Assembly: GCA_963820375.1 (NCBI GenBank)
Contig: CAWFZX010000036.1
Coordinates: forward strand, 56,637-120,636
Direction: 5' to 3'
DNA from: AWTP1-13 sp963820375
Lineage (GTDB): Bacteria; Pseudomonadota; Alphaproteobacteria; Rhizobiales; Hyphomicrobiaceae
Length of the DNA stretch: 64,000 bases
The translations under genes were made by a program, and so were the position numbers. Numbering within the stretch: the stretch's first letter is position 1; each line of letters begins with the position of its first letter. Below the pieces are notes generated by a model. That model did not search any database. It saw only the letters and a program-made list of their open reading frames with translations, and was not told the origin of the DNA. This document shows, in pieces, positions 27,535 to 36,434 of the stretch.

Positions 27535-28626
27535 ATGCGGATCGCTGTGCTGGGTGGTGGCAATGGCTCTTTGGCGGCCGCCGGCGATTTTGCGCTGGCC
27601 GGACACGACGTGCGCCTATGGCGCCGCAATGAGGCGAACGTCGCGGCGCATTTGGCTGCCGGTGGCGGCATCACCATCAAGGATTTTCGCGGTCGACACG
27701 AGACCCGTCCAGGACTGATCAGCGCGGATATTGCCGCTGCCGTGCGGGGCGCCGAGCTCATCCTGTGCCCGACGCCGGCAACCGCCCATGGCGCCATTGC
27801 GCGTGCGCTCGCCCCCCACCTCGCCGACGGCCAGGTGGTATGTCTTTCGCCGGGGACGTTCGGCGCGGTGTTGTTTGCCGAGGCGGCGCGCGCTGCCGGC
27901 AACCAGGCCGAGGTCATGTTCGCGGAGAGCGGCACTTTGCCATGGCTGACCCGCAAGCACGGCCCGTTCGAGGCCGCCATCAGTGTTCGCGCCAAGCGGC
28001 TGCCGATCGGCGTGTTCCCGCTTCGCCTGGCGGCGCCAGCGCTGGCTGTGATCGGAGGCGCTTTTCCTGGCGCAATTGAGGCTTGCGGCGATGCGCTCTC
28101 CGCCGCCCTGCTGAACGCCGGGCCCATTATCCATCCGCCGCTGATCACCATGAACGCTGCGCCCCTGGAACATTTCGAGCGCTGGGACGTGCACAAGGAG
28201 GGCACGCAGCCCTCAGTGCGGCGCGTGACCGATGCGCTCGACGCCGAACGCATCGCCATTCGCCAGGCGTTGGGCTATGGCGGGCCACATTTTCCCCTCG
28301 CCAACCACTACGCCCGCGAAGGTGAGGAATGGATGTATGGCCGCGGTTCGCATGACAAACTGACCGAGTCGGGCGACTGGCGGGAGAAGATCGTGCTGAC
28401 CGAACACCGTTACATGTTGGAGGACGTTGGCATTGGTCTGTCTTTCCTGGCTTCCGTGGCGGCGCTGGCAGGCGTCGCGACACCGCTCGTGCGTGCCTTC
28501 CTGGCCTTGGGCTCGACCATCTGTAACGAGGATTTCATGCGCACCGGTCGTTCGTTGGCAAACCTTGGCCTGGATGAACTGAGCATAGGCGACCTCAAGG
28601 CGCTGCTGGAAAGGGGCTTTCGGTGA
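27535..28626 (+). CDS. NAD/NADP octopine/nopaline dehydrogenase family protein
   Basis: A 363-residue oxidoreductase. The Rossmann motif is MRIAVLGGGNGSLAAAGDFA, followed by LAGHDVRLWRRNE; GGGNG is typical of the opine dehydrogenase group. The all-alpha catalytic domain carries NAGPIIHPPLITMNAAPLEH and LANHYAREGEEWMYG, matching the conserved His region of these enzymes. Classical members reductively couple a keto acid with an amino acid; catabolic homologues oxidise N-substituted amino acids. It starts one base after the ligase stop and overlaps the next gene (GTGA), so it belongs to the same operon. Here a catabolic dehydrogenase on an N-acyl or hydroxyacid-type substrate is a guess. Confidence 0.85.
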   Translation: MRIAVLGGGNGSLAAAGDFALAGHDVRLWRRNEANVAAHLAAGGGITIKDFRGRHETRPGLISADIAAAVRGAELILCPTPATAHGAIARALAPHLADGQVVCLSPGTFGAVLFAEAARAAGNQAEVMFAESGTLPWLTRKHGPFEAAISVRAKRLPIGVFPLRLAAPALAVIGGAFPGAIEACGDALSAALLNAGPIIHPPLITMNAAPLEHFERWDVHKEGTQPSVRRVTDALDAERIAIRQALGYGGPHFPLANHYAREGEEWMYGRGSHDKLTESGDWREKIVLTEHRYMLEDVGIGLSFLASVAALAGVATPLVRAFLALGSTICNEDFMRTGRSLANLGLDELSIGDLKALLERGFR

Positions 28627-29609
28627 GCACCCGTCCCGCCATCGCCTGTCTCGGCGCCGGCCGCATGGCGCGCGGCATCGCCGTCGTCTTCGCCTATGCC
28701 GGTCATCGCGTGGCCATCCTTGACGTCAAGGCACGCGATGCGGCCGGCTATGCCCAGACGGCCGCGGCGGCCATCGCCGAAATTCGCGCTACCTTGGCCA
28801 CGCTCGCCGAATTCGGCTTGTTCGCGGCGGCTGCCGTCGACCGCATCGTTTCCCTGGTATCGGTGGCGCAGGCGAAGGATGCGGCGGCAGCGCTGGCCGA
28901 TGCCGGCGTCATCTTCGAGGCCGTACCGGAGGTACTCGATCTCAAGCGGCAGGTGCTCGCGCACGCCTGCGCGCTTGCCCCACAGGCGATTATCGCCTCC
29001 ACCACGTCGACGATCCTGGTCGACGAGCTGGCCAGTGCGCTCGAGCGTCCGGAGCGCTTTCTCAACGCGCATTGGCTCAATCCAGCGTTTCTGGTGCCGC
29101 TCGTGGAAATCTCGCCCTCCGCGCGCACCGATCCGAGCGTTACACAGCGGCTACGGGCGTTATTGGAGAGTGTCGGCAAGGTACCGGTCGTCTGTGCCGC
29201 GCGACCCGGATACATTGTGCCGCGCATCCAGGCCCTGGCGATGAATGAGGCGGCGCGCTTGGTCGAGGAGGGCGTCGCCAGCGCCGAGGATATCGACAAG
29301 GCCATCAAGTATGGCTTTGGTGTGCGCTTCGCCACGCTCGGCATGCTCGAGTTCATCGACTGGGGCGGAGGTGATATTCTCTATTATGCCAGCCGCTATT
29401 TGAGTGGCGCCCTCGACAGCGAGCGCTACGCGGCGCCGCAGATCATCGAGCATAACATGCGCCAGGAGCGGGTCGGGCTCAGGACACGCAAGGGCTTCAT
29501 GAACTACGAGGCGCTCGATCTTGAGGCCTACCGCCGGCAACGGCTGCAGGCGTTCGTCAAGCTGCTTGAACATCTGGGCCTGACACGCCCGCCAGTTTTG
29601 CCGGACTAG
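28623..29609 (+). CDS. 3-hydroxyacyl-CoA dehydrogenase family protein
   Basis: A 328-residue NAD-dependent dehydrogenase beginning at GTG 28623 (overlaps the upstream stop). The NAD motif is CLGAGRMARGIAVVFAYAGH. The catalytic histidine region, usually HFFNP, reads NAHWLNPAFLVPLVEISP, and the C-terminal domain begins RIQALAMNEAARLVEEGVAS and contains KAIKYGFGVRFATLGMLEFI. It is the last gene of the plus-strand operon; the next gene converges. The change from HFFNP to HWLNP is typical of paralogues acting on unusual hydroxyacyl or hydroxyacid substrates. Confidence 0.87.
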   Translation: MSTRPAIACLGAGRMARGIAVVFAYAGHRVAILDVKARDAAGYAQTAAAAIAEIRATLATLAEFGLFAAAAVDRIVSLVSVAQAKDAAAALADAGVIFEAVPEVLDLKRQVLAHACALAPQAIIASTTSTILVDELASALERPERFLNAHWLNPAFLVPLVEISPSARTDPSVTQRLRALLESVGKVPVVCAARPGYIVPRIQALAMNEAARLVEEGVASAEDIDKAIKYGFGVRFATLGMLEFIDWGGGDILYYASRYLSGALDSERYAAPQIIEHNMRQERVGLRTRKGFMNYEALDLEAYRRQRLQAFVKLLEHLGLTRPPVLPD

Positions 29610-29614
29610 GCGCC

Positions 29615-30661
29615 TCAGCCGAACACATCCTGCAGTACGCCAGCGCAGATGACCTCGATACCATCCACCGCAACGGTCGTGCGCATCACCGGAATGTCGA
29701 AATGGCCGGCGGTGTAGCGGCCGGCAAACTCGTTGGCGCCAGTCGAAAACAGGAAATTGCCGGCAACCGCGCGCAGCTCGGTACCGTTGCAGTGCTGCCG
29801 GTCGTACATGGCGAGCGCTTCGTAGCGCGCCTGGCGATTGAGCCCGAAACCGACATGGCTGACGGCGTAGGCCTCATGATCCTGCCAGGCGGCGAGATAA
29901 CCACGCATCAACTCGGCATCGCTGCCCACGCCGTCGATGGCGGTGACATAGTCGGCTTGCAAGGTAAGGCGCAGCGGCGCCTCCAGATAGCGCTTGAAGG
30001 TGAGGTTGATGTCGCCGCGGTCGAGAACCAGTGTCCCGTTAACGCTGCCGCGATTGCAAAAACTGACGACCAGGCCGCCCGGCCAGTGCGCCAGGGTGCC
30101 GGGACGATCGGTCCAGCCCCACACCCCGACCGTGGAGGCGCCGGTCAAGTCGATTTCGAGCTTGGTGCCGGCGCTGGACGTGACCGTCATGCGCCTGGCG
30201 CCGCGCAACATCTTGGTCGCTGCACGCACGCGGGCTTCGAGCGCCGCATCCGGGGCCATGCGCTCGAGAGCTTCGGGATGCTCGTTGGAGATAACGAGAA
30301 TGCGCGCACCGGCCTTGAGAATGCCTGGTGTTTCTGGCGCATGCATCAGGCCCTCGATGGTGCAATCGACCACAAAACCCGCCTGTCCCAAAGCCGCCAT
30401 GACCGGTGCCAGCTTGCCGATCGCTTCACTGGCACCCGTCGAGCGCACCGGAACGGGGTGGGTATTGCGCGGGCTCGGTACAATCACATGAAATGCTCGC
30501 ACGCCCAGCCTGAGCAGGGCGAGTTCGGCGAGGTGGACATTGAGCGCGCGTGACTGCGTCTCCGACAGGATCGCGGCGGTATCGCCGCGTTTCAGCGCGC
30601 AGCGTGCGAACACTTCGCAGAAGGCGTCGATCCACTTGCCTTCGATGCGATCGGCGAACAT
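29615..30661 (-). CDS. NicX-like (M29-fold) 2,5-dihydroxypyridine 5,6-dioxygenase family protein
   Basis: A 348-residue protein that aligns by eye along its length with NicX of Pseudomonas, the iron extradiol-like dioxygenase that opens 2,5-dihydroxypyridine. Shared blocks: GILKAGARILVISNEHPEAL, GTLAHWPGGLVVSF, NGTLVLDRGDINLTFKRYL, AYAVSHVGFGLNRQARYEAL and GNFLFSTGANEFAG, ending with TAGHFDIPVMRTT. The His of SHVG and the HxD of GHFD correspond to the proposed iron ligands. It lies 64 bases downstream of a four-gene ABC importer on the same strand. The fold also contains M29 aminopeptidases, but the pattern is clearly the NicX type; the exact pyridine substrate is unknown. Confidence 0.85.
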   Translation of the reverse strand: MFADRIEGKWIDAFCEVFARCALKRGDTAAILSETQSRALNVHLAELALLRLGVRAFHVIVPSPRNTHPVPVRSTGASEAIGKLAPVMAALGQAGFVVDCTIEGLMHAPETPGILKAGARILVISNEHPEALERMAPDAALEARVRAATKMLRGARRMTVTSSAGTKLEIDLTGASTVGVWGWTDRPGTLAHWPGGLVVSFCNRGSVNGTLVLDRGDINLTFKRYLEAPLRLTLQADYVTAIDGVGSDAELMRGYLAAWQDHEAYAVSHVGFGLNRQARYEALAMYDRQHCNGTELRAVAGNFLFSTGANEFAGRYTAGHFDIPVMRTTVAVDGIEVICAGVLQDVFG

Positions 30662-30725
30662 CGCGGCCTCACTAAGTTATCTGCGATGGGTGATCATACG
30701 GAGACGGCAGCGGACCGGCAACGCC

Positions 30726-31493
30726 TCAACCCTCTTCAGGAAAGCCCGCCAGCAACCGCCTGCGCAGGGCGTTGAAGGCGGCATTAAGCAGGAGCCCGAG
30801 CATCGAGATGGTGATCAGCGGTACATACATGTCGACCGTTTGAAAAGTACGTGATGCATACACCAGAAGATGGCCGAGGCCATTCGTCGAACTGAGCATT
30901 TCGGCGAGGAACACGACGATGCAAGCGATCACCAGCCCGATCCTGCAGCCGGTCAAGATGGCGGGCATCGCTGCCGGCAGCACCACGGTCAGCAAAGTTC
31001 TTCGACGCGACGCGCCCGCCGCCAGCGCCGACCACACGAGCTTGGTTTCGACGGCGGCAGCGCCCTGATAGGTGGCCAACAGGATCGGGAATACGGCATC
31101 GGCCGCCACCAGGGCTACCTTGGATGCATGTTCGAAGCCGAGGATCAGGACGAACGCGGGGTAGAGCGCGATTTTCGGCACCGGTGCCAGGACGCGCAGC
31201 AGCGGCTTGAGCAACTTTTCCAGTCTGCGGTTGCCGGCGGCGGCCAGCCCCAACACGACACCGACGACAACGGCAATGCTGAAGCCGGCAAAGAGTCGGA
31301 ACAGTGTGGTCGCGGCGTGCTGCAGAAACACGGTATTGTGCGACAGCTCAGCAAGACGCGTGAAAACAGCCAGCGGCGATGGCAACAGTGCGGCCGGCGC
31401 CATCCCCGAGGCGGCAATGACGTGCCACAATGAGACGAGACAGGCAATCGGCAACAAGCCGAGCAGCACCTCCCATGTTGGCTGGCCTTTCAT
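30726..31493 (-). CDS. ABC transporter permease (nitrate/sulfonate/taurine type)
   Basis: A 255-residue inner-membrane permease of the SsuC/TauC type with about six spans. It begins MKGQPTWEVLLGLLPIACLV and carries the ATPase-contact EAA-type loop around VETKLVWSALAAGASRRRTL. The start overlaps the stop of the other permease (ATGA), so the longer frame reaching 31931 is a shadow. The two permeases are only distantly similar and probably form a heterodimer. It is the last transporter gene before the NicX-like gene. Confidence 0.9.
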   Translation of the reverse strand: MKGQPTWEVLLGLLPIACLVSLWHVIAASGMAPAALLPSPLAVFTRLAELSHNTVFLQHAATTLFRLFAGFSIAVVVGVVLGLAAAGNRRLEKLLKPLLRVLAPVPKIALYPAFVLILGFEHASKVALVAADAVFPILLATYQGAAAVETKLVWSALAAGASRRRTLLTVVLPAAMPAILTGCRIGLVIACIVVFLAEMLSSTNGLGHLLVYASRTFQTVDMYVPLITISMLGLLLNAAFNALRRRLLAGFPEEG

Positions 31494-32275
31494 GACGTCC
31501 CCACCGCGAATTCGTGCTCGGGCTCGGCCCAAGCCACCACCCGTGAGCGAAGCTGCTCGAACAGCACGTCCACGAGGAAGCCCAGCATGCCGACGATGAC
31601 GATCATGGCGTAGACGGTGGCGTACTGCGCCATATCGAGGGCATTGAACAGAATGCTGCCGACGCCGGTCTGGCGCGCGATCATTTCGCTGGTAACCATG
31701 GTAATCAGCGCCAGTACCAAGCCGGTACGGATGCCGACGAAGATCTCGGGCAGGGCGGCTGGCAGCACAATGCGCAGCAGGCGTGCGGTCGGCCCCATGC
31801 CCATGGCCGCGGCGGACCAGACCAGCTTCTGCTCGACGGCCCGTGCGCCTTGATAGCTGTGGTAGATGATCGGCAAGCTCACGCCCAGGCCGATGACGAT
31901 CGTCTTGGAGGCATCGCCAATGCCAAGCCACAACATAATGATCGGCATCAAAGCTGCCTTAGGAACGGGATAGATAATCATCAGCAGCGGGTTGAAGAAA
32001 GCAGCGACACGTCGGCTACGCGCCATGCACAGACCGATGGGGATCGAAAGCAGCAACGCCAGCACAAAACCGGTCAGCATTCGCTGCATGGAGGCCGCGA
32101 TATTGCTGAGTGCCTCGCGGTCGGCGAGAATCGCGGGCAGCTCGCGCAACGCATCGTAAGCCGGCGGCAGGCCATTGATTTGCAGCATCCGGGCCGCACC
32201 CTCCCAGAGCGCAAGCAGGCCGAGGCAGGCGAGCAGCGGCGGCACACCGGCGGCGGTGGAGACTTGCAGTTTCAT
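31490..32275 (-). CDS. ABC transporter permease (nitrate/sulfonate/taurine type)
   Basis: A 261-residue permease with hydrophobic segments across its length; the conserved cytoplasmic loop reads VEQKLVWSAAAMGMGPTARL, followed by VLPAALPEIFVGIRTGLVLA, both standard for SsuC-like permeases. It overlaps the ATPase gene by four bases at its start and the second permease by four at its end. Together they form the membrane channel of the importer whose binding protein is encoded at 33.1-34.1 kb. Confidence 0.9.
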   Translation of the reverse strand: MKLQVSTAAGVPPLLACLGLLALWEGAARMLQINGLPPAYDALRELPAILADREALSNIAASMQRMLTGFVLALLLSIPIGLCMARSRRVAAFFNPLLMIIYPVPKAALMPIIMLWLGIGDASKTIVIGLGVSLPIIYHSYQGARAVEQKLVWSAAAMGMGPTARLLRIVLPAALPEIFVGIRTGLVLALITMVTSEMIARQTGVGSILFNALDMAQYATVYAMIVIVGMLGFLVDVLFEQLRSRVVAWAEPEHEFAVGTS

Positions 32276-33042
32276 TGCTGTTCCTGGATTTGCGCGTCCA
32301 TTAGCCGTTCGATGTCGACCACAAAGGTTTGATAGCGCCGGTCGACCAGCAGTTCGGCGCGCCGGCGTGGACGCGGTAAATCGATGTCGATTGCCGCCTT
32401 GATGCGGCCGGGCGAGCGGGTCAGCACGACCACGCGATCGGATAGGAACACCGCCTCCTCCACACTGTGCGTGACGAACAGCACGGTTTTGCGGTCACGC
32501 TCCCAGATCTCGAGCAGCTCACGCTGCAGGCCCGTGCGCGTGTGCGCATCGAGTGCGCCAAATGGCTCGTCCATAAGCAGGATGTTGGGGCCATAGGCCA
32601 GTGTGCGCGCGATGGCGACGCGCTGCTTCATGCCGCCGGAAAGCTCTTTCGGGTAAAAATTCTCGTAACCAGTGAGGTGCACGAGCGAGATCAGGGTACG
32701 GGCCCGGCTTTCGGCAAGCTGCTTGGGCAGGCCCTGCTCGAGCGGTCCATACATCACATTGCCGAGCACGGTCTTCCAGGGAAACAGGGCAAATTCTTGA
32801 AAGACCGGGCCACGATCGGGCCCAGGCCCGGTCACCGCTTGGCCATTAACAGTGACCCTGCCTGTGCTCGGCGGCACGAAGCCGCCGACGACATACAGGA
32901 GGGTCGACTTTCCGCATCCGGAGGGACCGACAATGGAGACGAATTCGCCCTCGGCGACGCTGAGCGAAATATCGCCAAGGGCGAGATGGCTCTTGCGCCG
33001 AGCCGACTCGAACGACTTAGTCAACCGTTCGATAACGATCAT
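32272..33042 (-). CDS. ABC transporter ATP-binding protein (nitrate/sulfonate/taurine type)
   Basis: A 256-residue ATPase with all motifs intact: Walker A GPSGCGKSTLL (about residue 38), Q-loop in PVFQEFALFPWKT, signature LSGGMKQRVAIARTL, Walker B NILLMDEPFGALD and H-loop VTHSVEEAV. The FPWKTVLGNV sequence is typical of the SsuB/TauB/NrtD group. It drives import through the two permeases. It starts 42 bases after the binding-protein gene. Confidence 0.93.
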   Translation of the reverse strand: MIVIERLTKSFESARRKSHLALGDISLSVAEGEFVSIVGPSGCGKSTLLYVVGGFVPPSTGRVTVNGQAVTGPGPDRGPVFQEFALFPWKTVLGNVMYGPLEQGLPKQLAESRARTLISLVHLTGYENFYPKELSGGMKQRVAIARTLAYGPNILLMDEPFGALDAHTRTGLQRELLEIWERDRKTVLFVTHSVEEAVFLSDRVVVLTRSPGRIKAAIDIDLPRPRRRAELLVDRRYQTFVVDIERLMDAQIQEQQ

Positions 33043-33084
33043 GTCGTTGGCCGGTCACGACCTCACCATCCAATACCCGGCCCA

Positions 33085-34065
33085 CTATTCGAGCGGCGCG
33101 ACGATGCTTTGGTGGCGGAACTGCGCCACGTCGAGCTTTTGCTTGATCATGCCGGTTTCCGCATAGACGTCGAGCATGGCCTGGATGCCGGCGAAGTTGG
33201 GGCCGGCGCCCGGCTCACGCGCGAAGTCATTGGGCTTCAAGAGATAGCTATCGAGCACTTCGACGGGTGCCTTGATCACTTCGTTGACGACCTTCAGGGT
33301 CTCCGCCCGATCGGCCAGGGCCTTGCGCATGCCGGTGGTGAGATCCCGCACATAGTTCTTGACGAGCTCGGGATGCCGGTCGACAAATTCTTTGCGGCAC
33401 ACCTCTAAGATATGCACGATGTTGGGCAGTTGATCGGCAAGCGAGAACAGCTTGCGCAGGCCGCCCTTGGCTTCAGCACGCGCGGCAAACGGCTGATTGA
33501 GAACGCCGACAGCAACCCGTCCGGTACGAATCGCATCCTCCGAGCCAGGAAAACCGGTCTCCACCAGCTTGATATCCTTCTCGGGATCGACGCCATTACG
33601 CTTAAGGAGCAGAAACATCGGCCCGAGAATGCCCGAGCCAAAGACATTGGTCCCGACACTGTGGCCCTTGATGTCGGCAATGGTCCTGATCGGGGAATCG
33701 TCCTTCACCGCCCAGTAGACCGAAAAACTGCCCGGGCGCTCGCCGACATGTTGGGCGACGATATAGGCCTGCAGATTGGCGTTGAGGGCGCCGTTGGCGA
33801 GCGACAGCGGCGCCTGGGTCGAGCAATCGAGCGCACCTGCGACCATTGCCTGGACCATGGGGGCCGTACCCTGAAACTGCGTGAACTCGATTTTGTAGGT
33901 CTTGCCCAGCTGGGGGAACTGATCCCCTCTGCGCATGATCCAGTATTTGCTTTCCTCCGCCGGGATGGTCCAGCCGACCCGGATCGTTTGCTCCTGCGCG
34001 GCCGCGGGGAGCGACAGAAACGCACCGCCCGCGACGGCAAGCACAATCAAAAACTTTCTCGACAT
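33085..34065 (-). CDS. ABC transporter substrate-binding protein (NMT1/TauA-like)
   Basis: A 326-residue periplasmic binding protein with a signal peptide (MSRKFLIVLAVAGGAFLSLP, cleaved after AAAQ). The mature start EQTIRVGWTIPAEESKYWIM and TAPMVQAMVAGALDCSTQAP, GHSVGTNVFGSGILGPMFLL are family-like for nitrate/sulfonate/aromatic binding proteins. ATG 34065 is preferred to an upstream extension because the signal peptide starts there. It leads a five-gene unit (binding protein, ATPase, two permeases, NicX-like enzyme), which suggests that it captures the NicX pathway substrate (inference). Confidence 0.9.
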   Translation of the reverse strand: MSRKFLIVLAVAGGAFLSLPAAAQEQTIRVGWTIPAEESKYWIMRRGDQFPQLGKTYKIEFTQFQGTAPMVQAMVAGALDCSTQAPLSLANGALNANLQAYIVAQHVGERPGSFSVYWAVKDDSPIRTIADIKGHSVGTNVFGSGILGPMFLLLKRNGVDPEKDIKLVETGFPGSEDAIRTGRVAVGVLNQPFAARAEAKGGLRKLFSLADQLPNIVHILEVCRKEFVDRHPELVKNYVRDLTTGMRKALADRAETLKVVNEVIKAPVEVLDSYLLKPNDFAREPGAGPNFAGIQAMLDVYAETGMIKQKLDVAQFRHQSIVAPLE

Positions 34066-34393
34066 TGCAACAACCCTCGCTTGTGCCGACCGATCCCAGG
34101 CCACGCCGACCGTTGCAAAGCTTAGCAAAGATCATCGCAGGCGTCCCAAGCGACGTTGCAACCGGCGGCCTTCTCCTTTCTCAAGATTTAGCGGCGACCA
34201 ATTGCGCACACCGCACGCCATCGGTAAGCGGAGCGGCGCGCCGCCAACGGCGGGAGGCTCAGCGATTGCCCTGGGTCCATAGCCCCCGCAAATGCAGGCG
34301 CCTGTGCGCCTTGCTGTCTGCCTTTCACCGAGCGACGGACGGATTTATGCTTGTTTGCCTGCCAACCGAAGCCTGACCGAATTGGAAAAGCAG
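34066..34393. other. Divergent promoter region between the ABC/NicX-like operon and the flavin monooxygenase
   Basis: 328 bases without a supportable gene. Both flanking operons start from here, so shared control is likely. I see no strong palindrome. Confidence 0.4.
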
Positions 34394-35704
34394 ATGCATG
34401 TTGTGATTGTCGGTGCTGGAATCGGTGGACTTGCACTCGCCCTGATGCTGCATGCCCGTGGACTTAAATGCCAAATATTCGAGGCTTCACCCAGAATTCG
34501 TGAGCTTGGCGTCGGCATCAATGTTTTGCCGCATGCCATTGCCGAGCTGGCCGAGCTTGGATTGCTGGCCCGGCTCGACGAGGTGGCGATCCGGACGCGC
34601 GAACTGATCTATGCCAACCGCTTCGGTCAGGAAATATGGCGCGAGCCGCGTGGACTGGAGGCTGGCTATCAGGTGCCACAGTTTTCGATCCATCGCGGTC
34701 ATCTGCAAGGCATTCTGCGCAATGCGGTGTGGCAGCGCCTGGGGCGGGCTGCACTGCGCACCGGCCACATCTTCAGTGCCTTTGCGCAAGAGGAAGGCGC
34801 CGTCAAAGCCCGCTTCCGGCAGGGCCCCAAAGGCGCGCGCGTCACCGTCTCCGGCGACATTTTGGTGGGCTGCGACGGCATTCATTCTGCCGTGCGGCGG
34901 CAGCTCTACCCCCATGAGAGCGGCCTGAAGTGGAACGGTGTCTTGATGTGGCGCGGTGCTACCCTCAGCAAAGGCTTTCTCGACGGGCGGACGATGATTG
35001 TCGGTGGCGGCTTTAGCAACAAGTTGGTGCTTTATCCGATTGCGCGCGGGAAGGGAGGAAAGCAGCTGATAAATTGGGTCGTGACCTATCGCATGGGCAA
35101 CGGCTCGAACCCGCCGCCGCGGCGCGAAGATTGGAACAGGCGGGGCAGGCTCGACGAATTGCTGCCGCACGTGCAACGCTTTCGTACCCCGCACGTTGAC
35201 CTCGCCAAGCTCGTGCGCGGCGCGCCTGCCTTCTATGAATACCCGATGGCCGACAGGGATCCCCTAACGCGCTGGACGCATGGGCGCGTGACGCTGCTGG
35301 GTGACGCTGCTCATCCCATGTATCCAGTCGGATCCAATGGCGCCAGTCAGGCGATCCTGGATGCGCGTTGTCTGGCCGAGCAGTTGGTGGCGTGCGAGCA
35401 CGCGCGGGCCGCGTTAGCTGCCTATGAGACGAACCGCCTGCCGCAGACGGCCGAGATCGTCCGCAACAATCGCCGAGGGGGGCCGGAGGGGGTGATCGAC
35501 GAGGTGGAGCGCCGCGCGCCCGATGGCTTCAGCGACATCGACAAGGTGCTGACCCACTCCGAGCGCGAGGCAATTGTGAAGGGCTATGCCCAGCTTGCCG
35601 GATTTGCCAAAGAGCAAGTGAACAGCAGCAAATCGGCGGGTCTCAGGCACGGTGGCAGCGACAGTCGCGGTCGCGGGGCGCGGACGGTAAAGAAACGGCG
35701 TTGA
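34394..35704 (+). CDS. FAD-dependent aromatic monooxygenase (PhzS-like)
   Basis: A 436-residue class A flavoprotein monooxygenase. It starts MHVVIVGAGIGGLALALMLH (GxGxxG), then ELGVGINVLPHAIAELAELG. The DG motif is ILVGCDGIHSAVRRQLYP and the second FAD motif GDAAHPMYPVGSNGASQAIL. The run QFSIHRGHLQGIL, VLMWRGATLSKGFLDGRTMI and INWVVTYRM closely follows PhzS (5-methylphenazine-1-carboxylate 1-monooxygenase) and other decarboxylating hydroxylases of heteroaromatic acids. A basic tail of about 35 residues follows the conserved end. Divergent from the ABC/NicX-like operon, it could provide the hydroxylation that precedes ring opening. Confidence 0.87.
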   Translation: MHVVIVGAGIGGLALALMLHARGLKCQIFEASPRIRELGVGINVLPHAIAELAELGLLARLDEVAIRTRELIYANRFGQEIWREPRGLEAGYQVPQFSIHRGHLQGILRNAVWQRLGRAALRTGHIFSAFAQEEGAVKARFRQGPKGARVTVSGDILVGCDGIHSAVRRQLYPHESGLKWNGVLMWRGATLSKGFLDGRTMIVGGGFSNKLVLYPIARGKGGKQLINWVVTYRMGNGSNPPPRREDWNRRGRLDELLPHVQRFRTPHVDLAKLVRGAPAFYEYPMADRDPLTRWTHGRVTLLGDAAHPMYPVGSNGASQAILDARCLAEQLVACEHARAALAAYETNRLPQTAEIVRNNRRGGPEGVIDEVERRAPDGFSDIDKVLTHSEREAIVKGYAQLAGFAKEQVNSSKSAGLRHGGSDSRGRGARTVKKRR

Positions 35705-35950
35705 TGCTTTCGCCATCGGCTCGATCCCGCCGGCGGGCTGCCGTCACGGTGCCGTGTCGCCGACATCGACGCTAGAGGTTGGCCCGCTGATGAAGCGCAA
35801 CGCCTGGCTCGCGCAAAAGACCCGGCGGCCGCCACCGCCTCAGGCCGATGGCGCCAACCGTCTGAAAGCAAGGGCTATGGCCTGCCCGCTGCCGCAGCTG
35901 GCTCAACCACCAGGGCGGTGCCAGCATCGAAGCGAAAGCGGCGTTGCTCA

Positions 35951-36409
35951 TCAAGCGCGTCCCTCCGCCGGCGGCGGCGGCAAGAAATTGACATCGTGCA
36001 GAGCGGCGAGGCGCGTGACCTCGGCCGGATCGGGCAACCCGTCTATCTTCTTGAAGAGTTCGAACAGCTTGCCGGTGGGCGACACCCAGAACAGACATTT
36101 GATCGGCTGGTCGCTCTTATTGAAAAGTCCGTGCATGATTTTCATCGGTAGCCGGATGAATTCACCGGCGCTGGCTGTGGAAGCCTTGCCGTCAAGAATG
36201 AGGTCGAAGCGACCCTCCAGCACGTAGATAAACTCGTCCTGGTTGATATGAATGTGCGGTGGCACGAAGGTGCCCGGTGGGAGCAGCGCGTGCCAGGAGA
36301 AGGCGCTCTCCGTGAGTGCTTTGGGTACATAGGTTTGGCCGAGGATATTCCACGTCAGATTGTTTATGCCTTTTCCCGCTTTCGTAACGCCTGCCGTCAT
36401 CGCTTTCAT
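35951..36409 (-). CDS. Small cupin-domain protein
   Basis: A 152-residue single-domain cupin. Motif 1 is GTFVPPHIHINQDEFIYVLE with the usual two histidines and glutamate, giving a G-x(5)-H-x-H-x(3)-E-like pattern; motif 2 is GEFIRLPMKIMHGLFN with the third histidine. It therefore can bind a metal. No oxygenase subtype can be assigned: possible roles are ring-cleavage-product processing, oxalate-type chemistry or sensing. It converges with the flavin monooxygenase and sits 26 bases upstream of livF on the same strand, so it may be the last or the first gene of a unit. An internal ATG at 36400 is an alternative start. Confidence 0.8.
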   Translation of the reverse strand: MKAMTAGVTKAGKGINNLTWNILGQTYVPKALTESAFSWHALLPPGTFVPPHIHINQDEFIYVLEGRFDLILDGKASTASAGEFIRLPMKIMHGLFNKSDQPIKCLFWVSPTGKLFELFKKIDGLPDPAEVTRLAALHDVNFLPPPPAEGRA

Positions 36410-36434
36410 CGCCTTGGTCTCCTACCCTGCGGAA

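Noticed and set aside
26454..28259. Long minus-strand open frame (601 codons) opposite the ligase and octopine-dehydrogenase-like genes
   Set aside because: Antisense to two well-supported genes; no domain features in the translation.
32467..33408. Plus-strand open frame (313 codons) across the ABC ATPase and binding protein genes
   Set aside because: Shadow of two clear minus-strand genes.
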